This document shows, one piece after another, positions 1 to 12,144 of a stretch of DNA of 64,000 bases. The DNA lies in NCBI GenBank assembly GCA_032358165.1, contig JAALGY010000044.1, forward strand, positions 124,001 through 188,000. The letters are read 5' to 3'. The first letter of the stretch is position 1; every line of letters begins with the position of its first letter. The DNA is from Diplosphaera chodatii. Its lineage: Eukaryota; Chlorophyta; Trebouxiophyceae; Prasiolales; Stichococcaceae. The notes below the pieces were generated by a model, which saw only the letters and a list, made by a program, of their open reading frames with translations, did no database searches and was not told where the DNA came from. A program made the position numbers and the translations under genes.

Positions 1-2894
1 GCATGCGGCTAGTACCAGCTGCAGGGGGCGAAAGGCGGCAGCTGCCATGCGGGACAGCGACCGGCTCAGGCGGTGCCCCTTGCTGTAGGCCGCAATCTGA
101 CGCTCCACTGGTGACTGCGATGCTGTCGTTAGGGCTGACATCCATGCGGCCTGCACACCCATTGCTCAATATGGGCTGTGTAGCACAGCCACGCATGCTT
201 CATTGGTTCTGACAAGGAATGATGCAATCGCACAGCAGCTGCTAGTACAGTCGATGACTTGGCCGGAATACATTACTGCACATGCGTTGTCGATGTAGCT
301 GAAGTTCCAGATAGCACGTGCCTGCAGCTCAGCAGTAGCAGCGGACAGGGTGTACTTCTTGACACCGCGACTCCTGTCGGCCAGCGGCGGCAAGACCAGC
401 AGGAAGAGGTTGCGCCAGGCGTCAGCGGGACGGGAGATGTCTTTGCGGTTGATCGCCGCCCCCGCCATCGGCAGCATCTTCTGGTGCTCAGGGGTGCCGG
501 GCACTTGGCAGAGGTGCAGCGTGCTGCCCTGCAAGCCGAATCATCGTCGAGTGTTAACATCAAACCATGGCCATCTTTTGCTATGTCAACAGCAGCAGTT
601 GATGCTGAGTGCTTGCAGAGGGACGAGGCACAGCATCGTCACCTTGAGCACAGCATGTTGCGGGCGCCACTTGCGGCGCAAGCCGAAGACGCCAGCTGCA
701 CGGACCAAGTCAGCAGTGAAGCAACTAAGTTTATACAGGGTCGTGGAGCACGAGGTTGTCGCAGGCGGCTACTGAAACAGCTGGAACAATGTGGTCAACG
801 AAGGTTACAGGAGTGCGTGAGCACCTCGGAGTAATTCAAGGTCGCCCTCCATATCCGCAAAGGATCCCCTGTGAAAGCTTTCAACGTACGTTTTCGTCTC
901 TATCACAAACGTTCGAAAGCATCACGCTTTCGACGCAGTAGCTGCACCTCCCCGAAGTCGGACCGGAACGAGACACAGCCCTGATCCCGTCGGCGTCGCG
1001 TTGGTGTTTTTTCCGCGCGACGAGTCGCAAAGGATGATGAAAAATTCTTACACTTGAAACCGCGATCAGCTCGATGGTGGCAGCTCCGCGCAATCCGGCT
1101 AAGCGCACATGTCAGGGGCAGGGTGGAGTCCCCCCACTCGCCCTCATGTGCAACAACAGTACAGCACCAATGCAGACACAGCGAGGTGCCGCAAGCTGTA
1201 CTCTTGCAGGTACAAAAGCAACATCGAGGCTGCTGGCAGCAGGGCGGCAGCTGGGCAACAGCTGATGGCTTTGCTCTCGCTCGGGCCCACCCACAAGTGT
1301 CGATCATGAAAGGCCGTGCATCTGTTGACCAGAATGCCCAACATCGAAGGATTACTGAGCAATGCAGCCTACTTGCATGGCAGCAAATCAGGGTCACGCC
1401 TCGGCGACCAGCTGGCCTTGTGCGGCGGCGACTATGAGCTGCTGAAGCAAGGCGCCAGAGGGGCCAGTCTGGAAGTTAGTTTCTGCAGCTTGGGGTTCAC
1501 CTTGCGTGGTCACATCGGTGTTCCCAGCAGCTGCGCGACAGCCTCGTCGCTGACGTACGGCACCAGGTGCCACAGCGTGGCATACGTCTCCAGCTCAGCT
1601 GGCGGCGTCTCCAGGCCGACCTCGCCAACGACCAGCCGCTGCATGGGCGTCAGTCGCTCAGTGCGTGTTCAGCAAGTTGGTCAGAGCTGCGTTGCCAGGC
1701 CCAGCAGCGGCCAGCAGGCCTGCAGCTCGGCCTGCAGGGCATCCGACGCAGGTTGCCGCTGCCTTGAGCTGTGTGCCTGTGGACCACTTGGACTGGCCAG
1801 CACCTGCAGCTGTTTGCAGCCAGAACACGCTGCTGGAGCATGCATCGGACGTGCAGATGGGAAGATGTGGTTGATGTCTGGCCATAATTAACTATGCAGG
1901 CGGCAACGCGCACCATCATGACATGTTCGCGCTCCACAGAGTCGGTGACGCTTGCGACCAGCAGTGCCGCACTCCGCAGGGCATCCTCAGCTGGTGTGTA
2001 TGCCTCACTACTGCTCAAGGCTGACACTGCAGCCTGCAGCTGGCATCGCACACTCAGTTGTGATCTTCAGTGTCTCGGGCCACTCAGTGACGCCACCTGG
2101 CCTGCTTTCTGCACGCCACTTGTACGCAAACAATTCATTCCACAAGAGAGACTGCTGAGTCGTACCTCCTCAATGACTGCTGCCGCAGCTTGCAGCTTGG
2201 TGAGCAGGCCGTTGCATGTGGTCAGAGACGTGTGCAGCTGCTGAAGCGCCTGATCAATCCGCTCTGGAACGGTCGCCCCTGACCTAAGTGCAGGCACCCG
2301 CCCCTTTGCGGCAATGTAACGGGCAAGAGAATCTGAATTGGCCTGCACAAGATTTGGAAGCACACGTTGACGGTATTTGTAATGAGGCAGCAAGCGCAGT
2401 AGGAACGACTCGCCCGGTCAACACATGTGACAAAACGTGGGATCGTGAGTGCACCTGCGATGTGATACGCTGCCAGAACTTGGCACTGCCTGGCAGCATC
2501 GGCGCTTCTTCCAGCTGTCCGAGCAGGGCTTGCAGTGCCGCCAGCGCAACCCCGCCCTGTGCTCTCTGCGCCTGCCACTCCTGCAGCAGGAAAGGCCTGG
2601 CAGTTGACGTAGTTGCCGGTGGTCGAACTGCTGGTCAACTGATGAACACTGCGATGCCCGCGAGCAGCGCCTCTGCACGGCAGGCAGTATGGCTGCTGCG
2701 ATCGTGCTGACAGAGGGAGTGTGATCATTGTAACACCCTGTCCTGCTCCTCAGTAGACGGGCCTTACGCAGTGGCGTGTGTCGTATAAACACCCACCGCA
2801 CCTGTAGCGCTGCAGCAAATGCAGCTTGCGCTGATGACATATGTGACATCGGCATCAACTCAGTTCCCTGCACCAGCTCGCTGCGTACGCACAT
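1..2894 (-). CDS. Unrecognised helical protein, 3' part, runs off the window
   Basis: Several minus-strand exons read as coding, with plausible GT..AG borders. In transcription order they lie near 2800-2880, 2470-2590, 2165-2390, 1525-1650, 370-530 and 20-160. The translations are Ala/Leu-rich and helical, as in HEAT-repeat or similar solenoid proteins. The exon near 370-530 ends in LADRSRGVKK just before a GTACAC donor, and the exon near 20-160 continues in frame with VERQIAAYSKGHRLSRSLSR. I considered RRP12 because of the ADRSRGVKK end, but the neighbouring exons do not follow RRP12 and I do not claim it. The start codon was not fixed and may lie at 2.9-3.2 kb; the 3' end is beyond position 1. 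It is divergent from the MCRS1-like gene. Confidence 0.4.
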
Positions 2895-3285
2895 TCTCCT
2901 CTGTCATGTGCAAATCAGCAAATGTCAGTCCCGCTGGCAGCATACATTGCAGCAGTAGGCAAAGGGTTTCCTCGTCATGTCATCTGCGCACACCCCAAGC
3001 ATGCCCAGGTTTGCTCTACTGCGTTTGCAACATTGTAGTTCGCAGATGACAGGCAGCTTCAATCGACCACCTGCAAGCTGTTCACACGTGCAACTTGGCC
3101 GGGTCGAGTCAGTAAACCTGCTGCAGCAAGCTTTTCGGCATGTTGATCTGTTGACTTGCCCACTGACAAACATCATGCGTTCGCCATCGCCGACACGCGT
3201 GTATGCAACAAACACGGCCTAGACCCCATCTACTGACGTTGCATATAGCACCCCGCATCTTGGGCTTCTGACTGCTCAGACCATC
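2895..3285. promoter_or_regulatory. Divergent intergenic/5' region
   Basis: This is roughly 390 bases between the left minus-strand gene and the plus-strand MCRS1-like gene. It should hold the promoters of both and perhaps a first exon of the left gene. I see no distinct motif. Confidence 0.25.
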
Positions 3286-5922
3286 ATGAAGGGCGCCATA
3301 AAACGATCGTCTGGTGCGCTGAGATCAGTCATGTCCTGCAGCCCTCGTGTTCCCTACACAAACTTAAAACTCCTGTGCCGTCGTTGATGCTGTGTATGAC
3401 GGACTGCAGCGGAACTTGGCCCGCCTTCAGCTGAGGCAACCAAGCGACGCAAGCGTAGTGGGTATGCCAATGCTGTGGATTGGTCGTCTAGCCCCCTCGA
3501 TCATACTTGCCAGTTGCACTCTCAGCATGAGGTAGACCCACGACAGGGACTCCGTGGTGCATAGGTCTGCAGAGCCGCCGCCGCCTACATCCACATCCAT
3601 TGATAAGGCCCAGGCAGCAGTTGATGACACAACAGATGTTGCCGCCCGTGACAGCAAGCCACCGGCACAGCTGGTGGACCTGTTCCGCGACGAAGACATC
3701 GCACAGCTGGCGTCGGAGTACCCACTGGAGGCCGCAGTCGCTATTGCCCACCGCACAAGGTCAGCACCGAGGCGATGTTCCCACTGGAAAAAGCGCCGGG
3801 TTCTACGAGCAGCATGCAAGCCTACTCGACAGTGCTCAATTTCCTGCACAACATCAGCGCAACCTGTGCGGATGGCGCATGCAGGTCCGCAGCAGCGCAA
3901 AGGGAGGGCGGGGCCACGCCGCGCTCGGGCAGTGCCAGGAAAGAGGGCAGCCTGCTGCCGGGACGGCCGGGGGGCGCCGCAGTGCTGACAGAGGAGGAGC
4001 TGCTGTCGCAGCGGTGCAGGGCGCTGCGCCAGCTGTACCGCCTGTACAAGGCAAGCTCCGAGCATGAAGCCGTCCGGCAACCGCGTGATGTCACTGTCGT
4101 CAGCGCAGGCTGAACCTGGCCACATGTGCACCTGGTACACAGCTTGCAGCACGCCAGAGCACATGACCGCCTTGAACACGCCTGTCACAGTTCCGTCTAG
4201 TTAACCCCTCACTCCCCCTGGCTTGGTGTTGTGTGGACTATGTGTTGTGAGGTGTTGAGTCTGATGTGCGGTGCGTACAGAGGGAGCATTGGGCGCTGAT
4301 GGAGGAGTTACGGACACGCCACCAGCAGTTCTGCGCCGCCGGCGGCAGTGCCTTCAGGTCGCCAGGTTCGTAAGCGCGGCCTCTGCAAACAAGGCCAAAT
4401 TGCGGCGGCTCCTGACGGCTCAATCGCTACCATGCTGCTGTTACGCACCTCTGTGCCTGGACAGCAGGGTTCTGGACCTCATCCTCGGAGCATGCCTTTG
4501 CATAGTACCAAACCCTCTGAAAACTGTCAACTGGATGCAGCAGCTGGGACCACCATGGTGGACTCAGACGAGGAGCTCAGTGTGCGGGACCTGTTCCGAC
4601 GGTGGGAGCGGGCAGTCGGCCCCAAGCTGGATGCTTCTGGCAGCAGGGCCGCGGCAAAAGCAGATGGCAGCCAGCCGAAAGGTCAGGCACGCCGACGAAA
4701 GCATGGTCGCGGGGAGGACAGCAGCGCAGCTGTGGCAGCAGGGGACGCGGCTGCTGCACGGGACAGACAGGACGACGAGGTGTTGACCGAAGGCAGCGAC
4801 CAGGTCAGCATGCGCCTTGCTCACACGCGGCGGTGCACCCCACTGTACTATGTGCTTGGCTACCTCTGCACGAAAGTGCAACATGGTATTAAGGAAGGTG
4901 TTTGCCCGATGCGCCACGCCTTCAGCATGCTTGTGCGTATACAGGAATGCCCGGGACTGTCGGATGTGGAGGAAGTCATACTGCAGCAGGACCCATACGG
5001 CCCTGCGAGAGACACCTCGGCGCTGCTGCGCGGGTATGGCGGGTTCCGCGCCCGGCTGCCTCGCCTGGGTAAGTGGTGCTGTCCCAGATCAGCAACTGTA
5101 AACGATAAAGTTGTCTGCGCTGCTGTACGACTCCCTGTCTTCTGCGACCCACCACATTCCACACGATGCTGCAGCCCGGCTTGAGGAGTGCGCATCAGCT
5201 GCGTTTGGGCGCGAGATGGACGCGAAGGCAGCGTTGGCGGCGCTGCTGGGGCCGACCTCGCGTTTTCTGTTACATCGCACCACCGTGATCCTGGGCCGGG
5301 GTGGGCCCGCCAATGTGCGTTTGTTATCACAGACGCATCCTCGGTGCTAGCTTTGCATGAACCTTCGCACCCCTGCACTGCTTGCACACTGCATAGCACA
5401 AAGCGTCTCAGCAGCCTCAGCACGGCTTGCTGGACCTTTGCGTGGGCTGGCTGTGGACATCCCTCATTCTGCTGCCTGCAGCAGGTGGACGTTGACATGT
5501 CTCTTGAGGGCGATGCCCGCAAGGTGTCGCGGCGTGCCGCCAGCATCGTGCTGCATGCCGACGGCGCCTTCAGCCTGCGCTGCCTTGGGCGCCGCCTGGT
5601 GAGACATGCTCCTGCAAGCATCCGATACTTTGCGGTTGGGCTGAGCGCCTATGTGGTGTTTTCACGATCGTCAGGCTTGGTGCTGCGGTTTCTGGAAAGA
5701 GCGATACCAGGTATGTTGCAGCATATACTTCCAACGCCTCAGGTGACAACAGCACATATGCAGGTGCGTGTGAATGGGCGAGAAGTCCTTCCGGGGGGCT
5801 CGGCGCCGCTGCCACATCTGAGTCTACTGGAAGCTGGGCGCGTGCGGCTGCTGTTTGCCGTGAACCCTGGCGCTGTACGCCGCATCGTGCGCAGGTCGCG
5901 GGCCATCACTCTGGAGGCCTGA
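3286..5922 (+). CDS. MCRS1: MCRS1-like protein with C-terminal FHA domain
   Basis: Homologue of microspherule protein 1, a nuclear/nucleolar FHA protein found in INO80- and NSL-type chromatin complexes. The C-terminal exons (about 5215-5320, 5484-5600, 5764-5922) carry an FHA domain: HRTTVILGRGGP, then QVDVDMSLEGDARKVSRR, then VNGREVLPGG and RLLFAVNP. This follows the human order (ITLGR, then DVDLSLEG..KISRKQG, then IYIDGRPV, then LRFVFLINQD). Upstream exons give EEELLSQRCRALRQLYRLYK and HWALMEELRTRHQQF, matching the helical segment before the FHA in MCRS1. Start choice: ATG at 3286 opens a short basic exon (MKGAIKRSS) whose phase-1 donor joins in frame to the exon after the acceptor at about 3571; no ATG opens that exon itself. 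A Ser/Asp-rich acidic stretch lies at 4555-4800. Interior borders are approximate. Confidence 0.75.
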
Positions 5923-6364
5923 TGCTGACGCTGTGGTGACGTCTTGAGATTCTCTGCCATGCAAAGCAGACTGGCAGTGAGCATCTCTAGCAGCAGCTGC
6001 ACAAACACACCAGCTGTATAAGCTAGGCATTGTGGAACTGCACGCTGTCAGGAGGTTTGTCGGCTGTCATGAACAGCTCAGGGCCTGCTGCTGAAGCAAA
6101 ATGATGTGTTCGATGTGCTGGTCGGAAGCTATCGGCAGGCTTGTGTTGTGGGTCGAATCTGTATCAAAGCCTGCGCAATGGCACAGATGGTGCAGCAACA
6201 TCCTGATTCCGCCTTCAGCATTACCAGTAACTAGGATATGTAGGACAGTCAACCCCAACCCCGATCAGTCAAACCCAGATTCGGATGTGGACGCACGAGA
6301 ATCTGAACAAGGCTGCCCTGCGTGCTATCAACGCAGACATGCTCTGCACACTGACTGTCGCTGA
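5923..6364. other. Convergent intergenic region
   Basis: The 3' ends of the MCRS1-like gene (+) and the O-methyltransferase gene (-) face each other here. I see only presumptive untranslated sequence and no convincing exon or RNA gene. Confidence 0.4.
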
Positions 6365-7748
6365 TCACCGCTTCCTTACCACAGTGATGCCGTTGCTCAG
6401 CATGCAGACGTCAACCCTGCGACCAGCAACACCGAATGTCACCCACTCTAGCACGCATATCAGTGCGTACCTTGCCATGATGTTGAGCAGGTTCACTGAG
6501 CCCCGTACCTGTCATCCTGTACAATCTTGGCATTGAGCTCGCGGATGGCGTTGGTATCCTCATCCTGGACGCTGTCATCGGCCACCTTGCCGCCCCACAG
6601 CACATTGTCCACCTGCGCAGCATGAACGTGCTCAGGGCGCCGTATGCTGCTTTTTCAGGCCCGCGGTATGGGAGTGCGTCCACACACCAGAAGCAGGCAT
6701 CTGCAGGGCCAAGGGACGCACCGCAATGACGCCACCAGGCCGCAGCAAGCGAAGCAGCAGCTCGTAGTACTGGCCATAAGCTGGCTTGTCTGCATCGATG
6801 AATGCAAGATCCACAGTGCCTTCCTTGCCGTCCTGCAGGGCGCGGGCGCACCACGCTGAGACGAGCAGCAGGAGTGGAATGTCGGCACCTGCTGTCCTGC
6901 ACTTGCGCACTCTTCACGAAGGGAGTTGATGCTTGGCAGTTGCCTGCACCTTGCATGCATGAAAGTCACCTCGAGCATGGCTTCAAGAGTCTGTGCTGCA
7001 GGAGCAATGCGCAAATCAATTCTGTCAGCTACGCCCGCGGCCTCCCAGTGTGGCTGCCCTATAAGGTCAACATGCACAAGCTCGGGTGGCACGTGAGTGC
7101 GACACGAGGAATCTTTGCAGCGTTGATGTGATCAAGTGTAAAACATGTGTGCGAATGCACCGCCCAAGCACAGCCTCACCTACTGAAGTGTAGTCCCTGG
7201 ACACATCGCATGCGATGAGCTGCCCATCCGGCGGCAATGCCAACGCCATGCCGAGGGTAGCGTAGCCAGTGAAGACGCCCACTTCAACGATCAGCTTGGC
7301 GTCGGTTAGCCGCGCCAGCATCTGCAGGATCGGGATGCTGTCGGGCGGCGAGCACATGCCCAGCCGTGGATGCTGCATGGTCACCTGTGCACACAAAGCA
7401 AAGATCGCCAGACAACGGAAAACACGTGGACCCGAAGGCCGTTCGAAACGATTTCAGTCGTAGGCACATGTTTATGAGAGCAGTGCAAACGCTTCCGCTG
7501 CATAGAATCTCACAGTGATGATGGAGGTGCACCTCCTGCAGGCTGGTAAGGTGTGGGTTGCCTCGTAGGCTGTGCTGCACCATGTACTCCCATACTGGTC
7601 CACCTCGCTTGGAGGTGGCGATGCGCTTGCCCTCCGCATTGTCTCCCATGCTGCTGTGCTTGTTGCAGCACCGGGCAGCGTTTGCAGTCTTGTGCAGGCG
7701 CAATGCAGCACGACGCGTCACAAACGATGTGCTTGCGTTCTTCAGCAT
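6365..7748 (-). CDS. Caffeoyl-CoA-type O-methyltransferase (class I, SAM-dependent)
   Basis: Small metal-dependent methyltransferase of the CCoAOMT family, which moves a methyl group from SAM to a catechol-type hydroxyl; the real substrate is unknown. Exons in order: 7533-7748 (MLKNASTSF... to HLTSLQE), about 7190-7390 ([20 protein letters not shown], the SAM-binding loop), about 6960-7095, about 6690-6835 ([20 protein letters not shown], metal-binding DADK, then LRPGGVIAV), about 6505-6616 ([19 protein letters not shown]) and a last exon ending [19 protein letters not shown] with TGA at 6365-6367. The ending matches the CCoAOMT consensus (DPRVEI..LPIGDGLTLCRR). ATG at 7748 gives a basic N-terminus that could be a plastid or mitochondrial leader. 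It shares a 327-base divergent promoter with the SNF2 gene. Confidence 0.85.
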
Positions 7749-8075
7749 GAGATCTGCCAATGGAGTAATGTGCAACGACTGAAGGCCAGCTGGAGCTGAA
7801 GCTGCTCCAGGTTGCGCATCACGTGCGGAACATGCTGCGCATGCTGTGGCACTTGATCGGTCTCGCAACCTGTCAAGAACACAACAGAAGGGTGATTTTT
7901 GCTATTCTCAGATACATTATATCATTTTGGTGACTCTCCATATGTCAGGCGACAGGCTTTGTCAGCTTTGCTTGCCATCCACTTTGGACCATTGACATCA
8001 TGTTGCTGACACAGTGTCAGTGTCAGTAGCGACGAGTCAAGCCTGATGCCGCGCCCTGCAGCGTGATGTGACTCA
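7749..8075. promoter_or_regulatory. Divergent promoter between O-methyltransferase and SNF2 gene
   Basis: Only 327 bases separate the two start codons, so both promoters must lie here unless untranslated exons exist elsewhere. An AT-richer patch (about 7895-7935) and a 15-base palindrome (8006-8020) are the visible features. Confidence 0.4.
8006..8020. repeat. 15-base palindrome near the SNF2 gene start
   Basis: CTGACAC and GTGTCAG are perfect inverse complements around one central A, and a further GTCAG follows directly. It sits 55 bases before the SNF2 start codon, inside the divergent promoter. It could bind a dimeric factor or could be chance. Confidence 0.35.
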
Positions 8076-11000
8076 ATGGATGAATGGCAGGAACTGCAGC
8101 GCCGTGATCAGGCGCTGCGGGACAATCACCGAGCAGATGTGCAGGCGCTGCATGATGGGTACAAGCGCAGGCTTGACGAGTTGGAGCGGCAGTTCGAGCA
8201 CGAGTGCAGAGCTATCGACACGTTCAAAGTGCAGTGCATGGCTCGCATGGCTGCCCATGCGGCTGCAGCAGGAAGCGGCCAAATGCCTGCATTCGCGCAG
8301 CTCCCATGGCCTGCTAGGCCCGCTCTGCACGCAGCCCGCAGCCCGAGCCGCCTCGGCACAGCGGCCGCATCACCAGCAATCAGCGAGCCGCGCAGCATCT
8401 CAGTGGGCGCAGCTCAGAGCAGCATCTGCCAGTCGGATGCCGTGACTGAGCCGGTCAGTTCGCGGGGCGCCTCGCCGGAGCTGCTGTCACAGGAAGCATC
8501 ACAAGATGGCGATGACGAGGACGCTATATCAGGCGTCGCATGTGACACTGGCAGCCAGGCCTCTGGCATCAGCCTCAGCGAGCCAGGAGACGGCCACCAG
8601 CCCGGCACGCACGCCACCGCACAGCCCTCAGACCAGCAGGCAGATGAGCAGCCTGCTGTGCATCTGGACCAGAGCTGCCGGCAGCTGCCTGCAGACGAGC
8701 AGCAGGCTCCTGCAGCAGTCGATGTCATCAGCAGCCCTGATAACACAGAGCCTGCCACGATGCTCACTCAGCAAACGCCGCCGTCGCTGGCTTGCAGTCT
8801 GCCTGAAGCTGCACCACCTGCAGCAACGCAAGCCCCAGACACGCATGCAGCAGCAGGCAGCCTACAAATTGCTGTCTCACAGCCAGGCCCGCCGCCAGCA
8901 GGGAGAGTGAAGCGGGTGCAGCCAACCAGAGTGGGCAATGCCGCTGTGCAGCTGAGCCAGTTGGCAGCAGCATCAGATGATGGCGTGGCTGCAGACGGCG
9001 CAGGCAACCTTGCAGCTAGCATCACATCTGCTGACGCCACTGCTGCATCAATGCCCCAGCAGGCCACTCTGGTCGCTGCAGAGACCACCGAGGTCATGGC
9101 ACTACTGCGCGCCCGTGTGCCGGGCAGCTGCCGCCAGATTGTGACGAATATGCCAGAGCTGGCATGGCCGCAGGCCCGCCCCAAAGTCCACCGAATGTGC
9201 GATTGGATGCCTAGATTCATACTCTCCTCAAGAATTTGTCACCTCGTTTCTTGGTGATGGCATGCATGCATGCAGGGTGCTGGTCCCAGAGTGCCTGCAC
9301 TGGCTCCAACCGGCTCAGGCCCATCTGAAGCTCCACTGAGATGGTGTTGGGCTGCACACTGTATGCAGATGGAAGGCGTGTGGGACGCAACACCCGCAGC
9401 CAAAGAACTGGCCGGAGGCGCTTCACGATCGGCAGTTGCGCAGCTTCCAACAGGTGGAACTGCATGCAAAACGTTTGATGCTTGACACCCTCAAAGCACC
9501 TGCAGCCACATGTACCACAGCTCCATGAGTGACAAGTCCGCACCCCATGGCATGCAGCGGCGCTGGGCAGCGGTGCAGCTGCGGCGTCTGCACCGCATGC
9601 AAGGCGATGCTGTGGAGCAAAAGGAGACCAGCGCAGCAGTCTCCCAAGTGCCGCCTGACGCCAGCGGCTTCGGCGTGCAGCAGTTGCGGGCTGACGATGG
9701 CGGCGCCGGTGATGCAGACGACTCAGATGGGTCACTGGCGCCATATGGGCGGGATGATGACGACTTCACATCAGATGAGGAGGTGTGCGCCTGTCAATTG
9801 CGCATAAACGCAGTGCTGACATACAGCCGATCACCTGGGTCATGGCACGAATGCCCAGACGGTGATTATAGCAGCTGTGTCACGGCTGTCAGCGAGTCAC
9901 AGGGTTAGGATACCTGTTGGCGGCAACGGCTTGAGGTCTGCCTGCTGCAGGAGGACGACGGCACACCGATGCAGCCACGGCAACGACAGCTGCAGCCGCG
10001 AGGTGCCACTGCACAGCCCGAGCTCTCTGATCTGGAGCTCGGCGCCGCCTCAGATCTGTCGGATCTTGAGGACGAGCGCAGCGACCTGTTTGCCAACACA
10101 CAGCACCAGCTGTCCCAGTTCGGCAGCCAGCTGATGGTGAGCTCAAGCAAAAGATGCAGAGTCACTCGTTCAGCAACCTTGCCATTCTTCAGATTTGCAT
10201 GCGTCCTGTAGATGCACAAGGTTGGTTGCTGCTCGCTGTCCTGCTAGACATCTCACACGGCCTGGCTGAGAATAGACTGCACGTCGTCTCACTATTTCGT
10301 ATGGACTGGCAGGCGCTGGGGCTTGGCGCTCGCAGCACAGAGGCTCGCAGGCTTCTCGAGGGCGCTTTCACAGCTGCAGCAGGGGCGGCCATCGGCAGCC
10401 AGCAGTTGCCACAGGCAAGGCCGCTGGCATGATGATGATATACCATTGCTGCTGTCAAGCGCAGTATGGCAGCAGCTGACAGCTGCTCACCAGGAGAGGA
10501 GGCACAATCAGCTTGTGCCAGGAGCTCATGTTGCGCGTCACCGAGGTTATCAATTGGCTGGTTGCAACGATGCAGGCCTCGGGGTCTATGGGCAACATTC
10601 CAGAAGCAGCAGGCAAGAGTCCGACCAGCAAGCCTGTGTCTCAGCCGCAGTCTGACGGCCGACAGCGCATCACAGCGCTGCTGGAGGCCTGGACGCAGCA
10701 GTGGCGCGCAAGCCAGCTGCCAAAGCTGCAGGCCGATGCCTATAAGTGCGTGCCGCATCACTTTTGTAGAGTATTTGTAGCACACATGGTGTTCAGTATG
10801 CACCTCACGAACGTCGTATGCACCCATGCACCACAGATTCAGGTTGTCGACAGATGTGGCAACGGGGTGTGGCCGGTTAGGTGGCGTCTCGCTGCTTGCA
10901 ATGGTGACCATCACCATGAATAATCAGGTACATCCCATGTTGGTGAACGTTGCTCGGCGCCCTGCAGGATATGGCATCAAGTCAATGCGCGGCGCCTCAC

Positions 11001-12106
11001 CTGGCAGGAGGACGCTGAGCACTTCGATGCACGGTTGGAACGGCTGATCGATGAGCGCGCGCAGGTGTGGCAGTGTACCCCTTGCGTCTAGTGTGTGTCC
11101 ATGTTTCACACTAGGACCAGCAGCCAGTGCCTCTGCAACAGTCGATGAGCAACACCCACATGCAAGAATGCTTTCCGCAGCTTGATGGTGTTTATTGTGC
11201 ACCCTGGCATATGTGACCAGTGTGTGCAGGATATACCAGCGAGCGATGCAGCCCTGGCGCGCCTGTGCAGGGCGCTGGAGCCCACATTGTTTGACAAACT
11301 GGCAACGCATGCCAAGCTGGACGTTGCCGCTGGCCCTGAACCGCCTGTACCAACCCACCAGCAGCAGCCACGGGGCTCCGGGTATGCCATTGCGCAATGG
11401 TGCACGCCCCATCCAGTCGTCCCTTGCCTCGCACGTTCACACTGCTCGTTACAGCACATTCTGGCCTTGTATCGAGCTATGCTTTCACTAAGTCAATGTC
11501 ATGCAATATCCAGGGCTGCACGCAGTCGTGAGGCCAGCCCTGCAGCCCATGCGGGCGGCGGAAAGGCGCAGCACCCGGCTGGTGCTGCAGCACAGCCTGC
11601 TGATAGCAAGGAAGATGCCAATGGCAATGAGTGCACTGCCAGCGATGAGGCAGACAGCTTCCTGGCAGAGGCAGAGCTGCCTGATGGTGACCAGGTGAGC
11701 ACGGGCATGCGGTGCAAAGCTGGCCTGACGTAGCTTCGTTGTCGCGGGAGTTGGCCTTGATCACACTGGCAGATCCTTTACTGTGTGCAAACATAATCCT
11801 TGCAGGACGAAGACAGCAGCAAGGGCATCAGACGCCCGGCGGCGTACAACGAGGCAAAGGCCACCGAGGTGCTTGTGGCCCGCAACTCTGGAGGCCTGCA
11901 GCTCAGGCAGCCGGCAGTGCAGCACGCGGAGGCAGCTGAGCAGCCTGGGGAGAGCTTGGCTGTACAGGCAGAGCAGCCACGGAGCCAGGAGGGCACTGCT
12001 GAGGCAGCCGGGGCAAACACGCAGCAGGCAGGGTCAGCTGTGCAGCCCGAGCAGGACCACCAGCCTGCATCCCAGCCCAGCATGCAGACTGCCACCGATG
12101 CAGTGG

Positions 12107-12144
<38 letters not shown>

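Noticed and set aside
370..530. RRP12 (ribosome biogenesis) identity for the left-edge gene
   Set aside because: Only a short LADRSRGVKK end resembles RRP12; the following exon (VERQIAAYSKGHRLSRSLSR) and preceding exons do not follow it.
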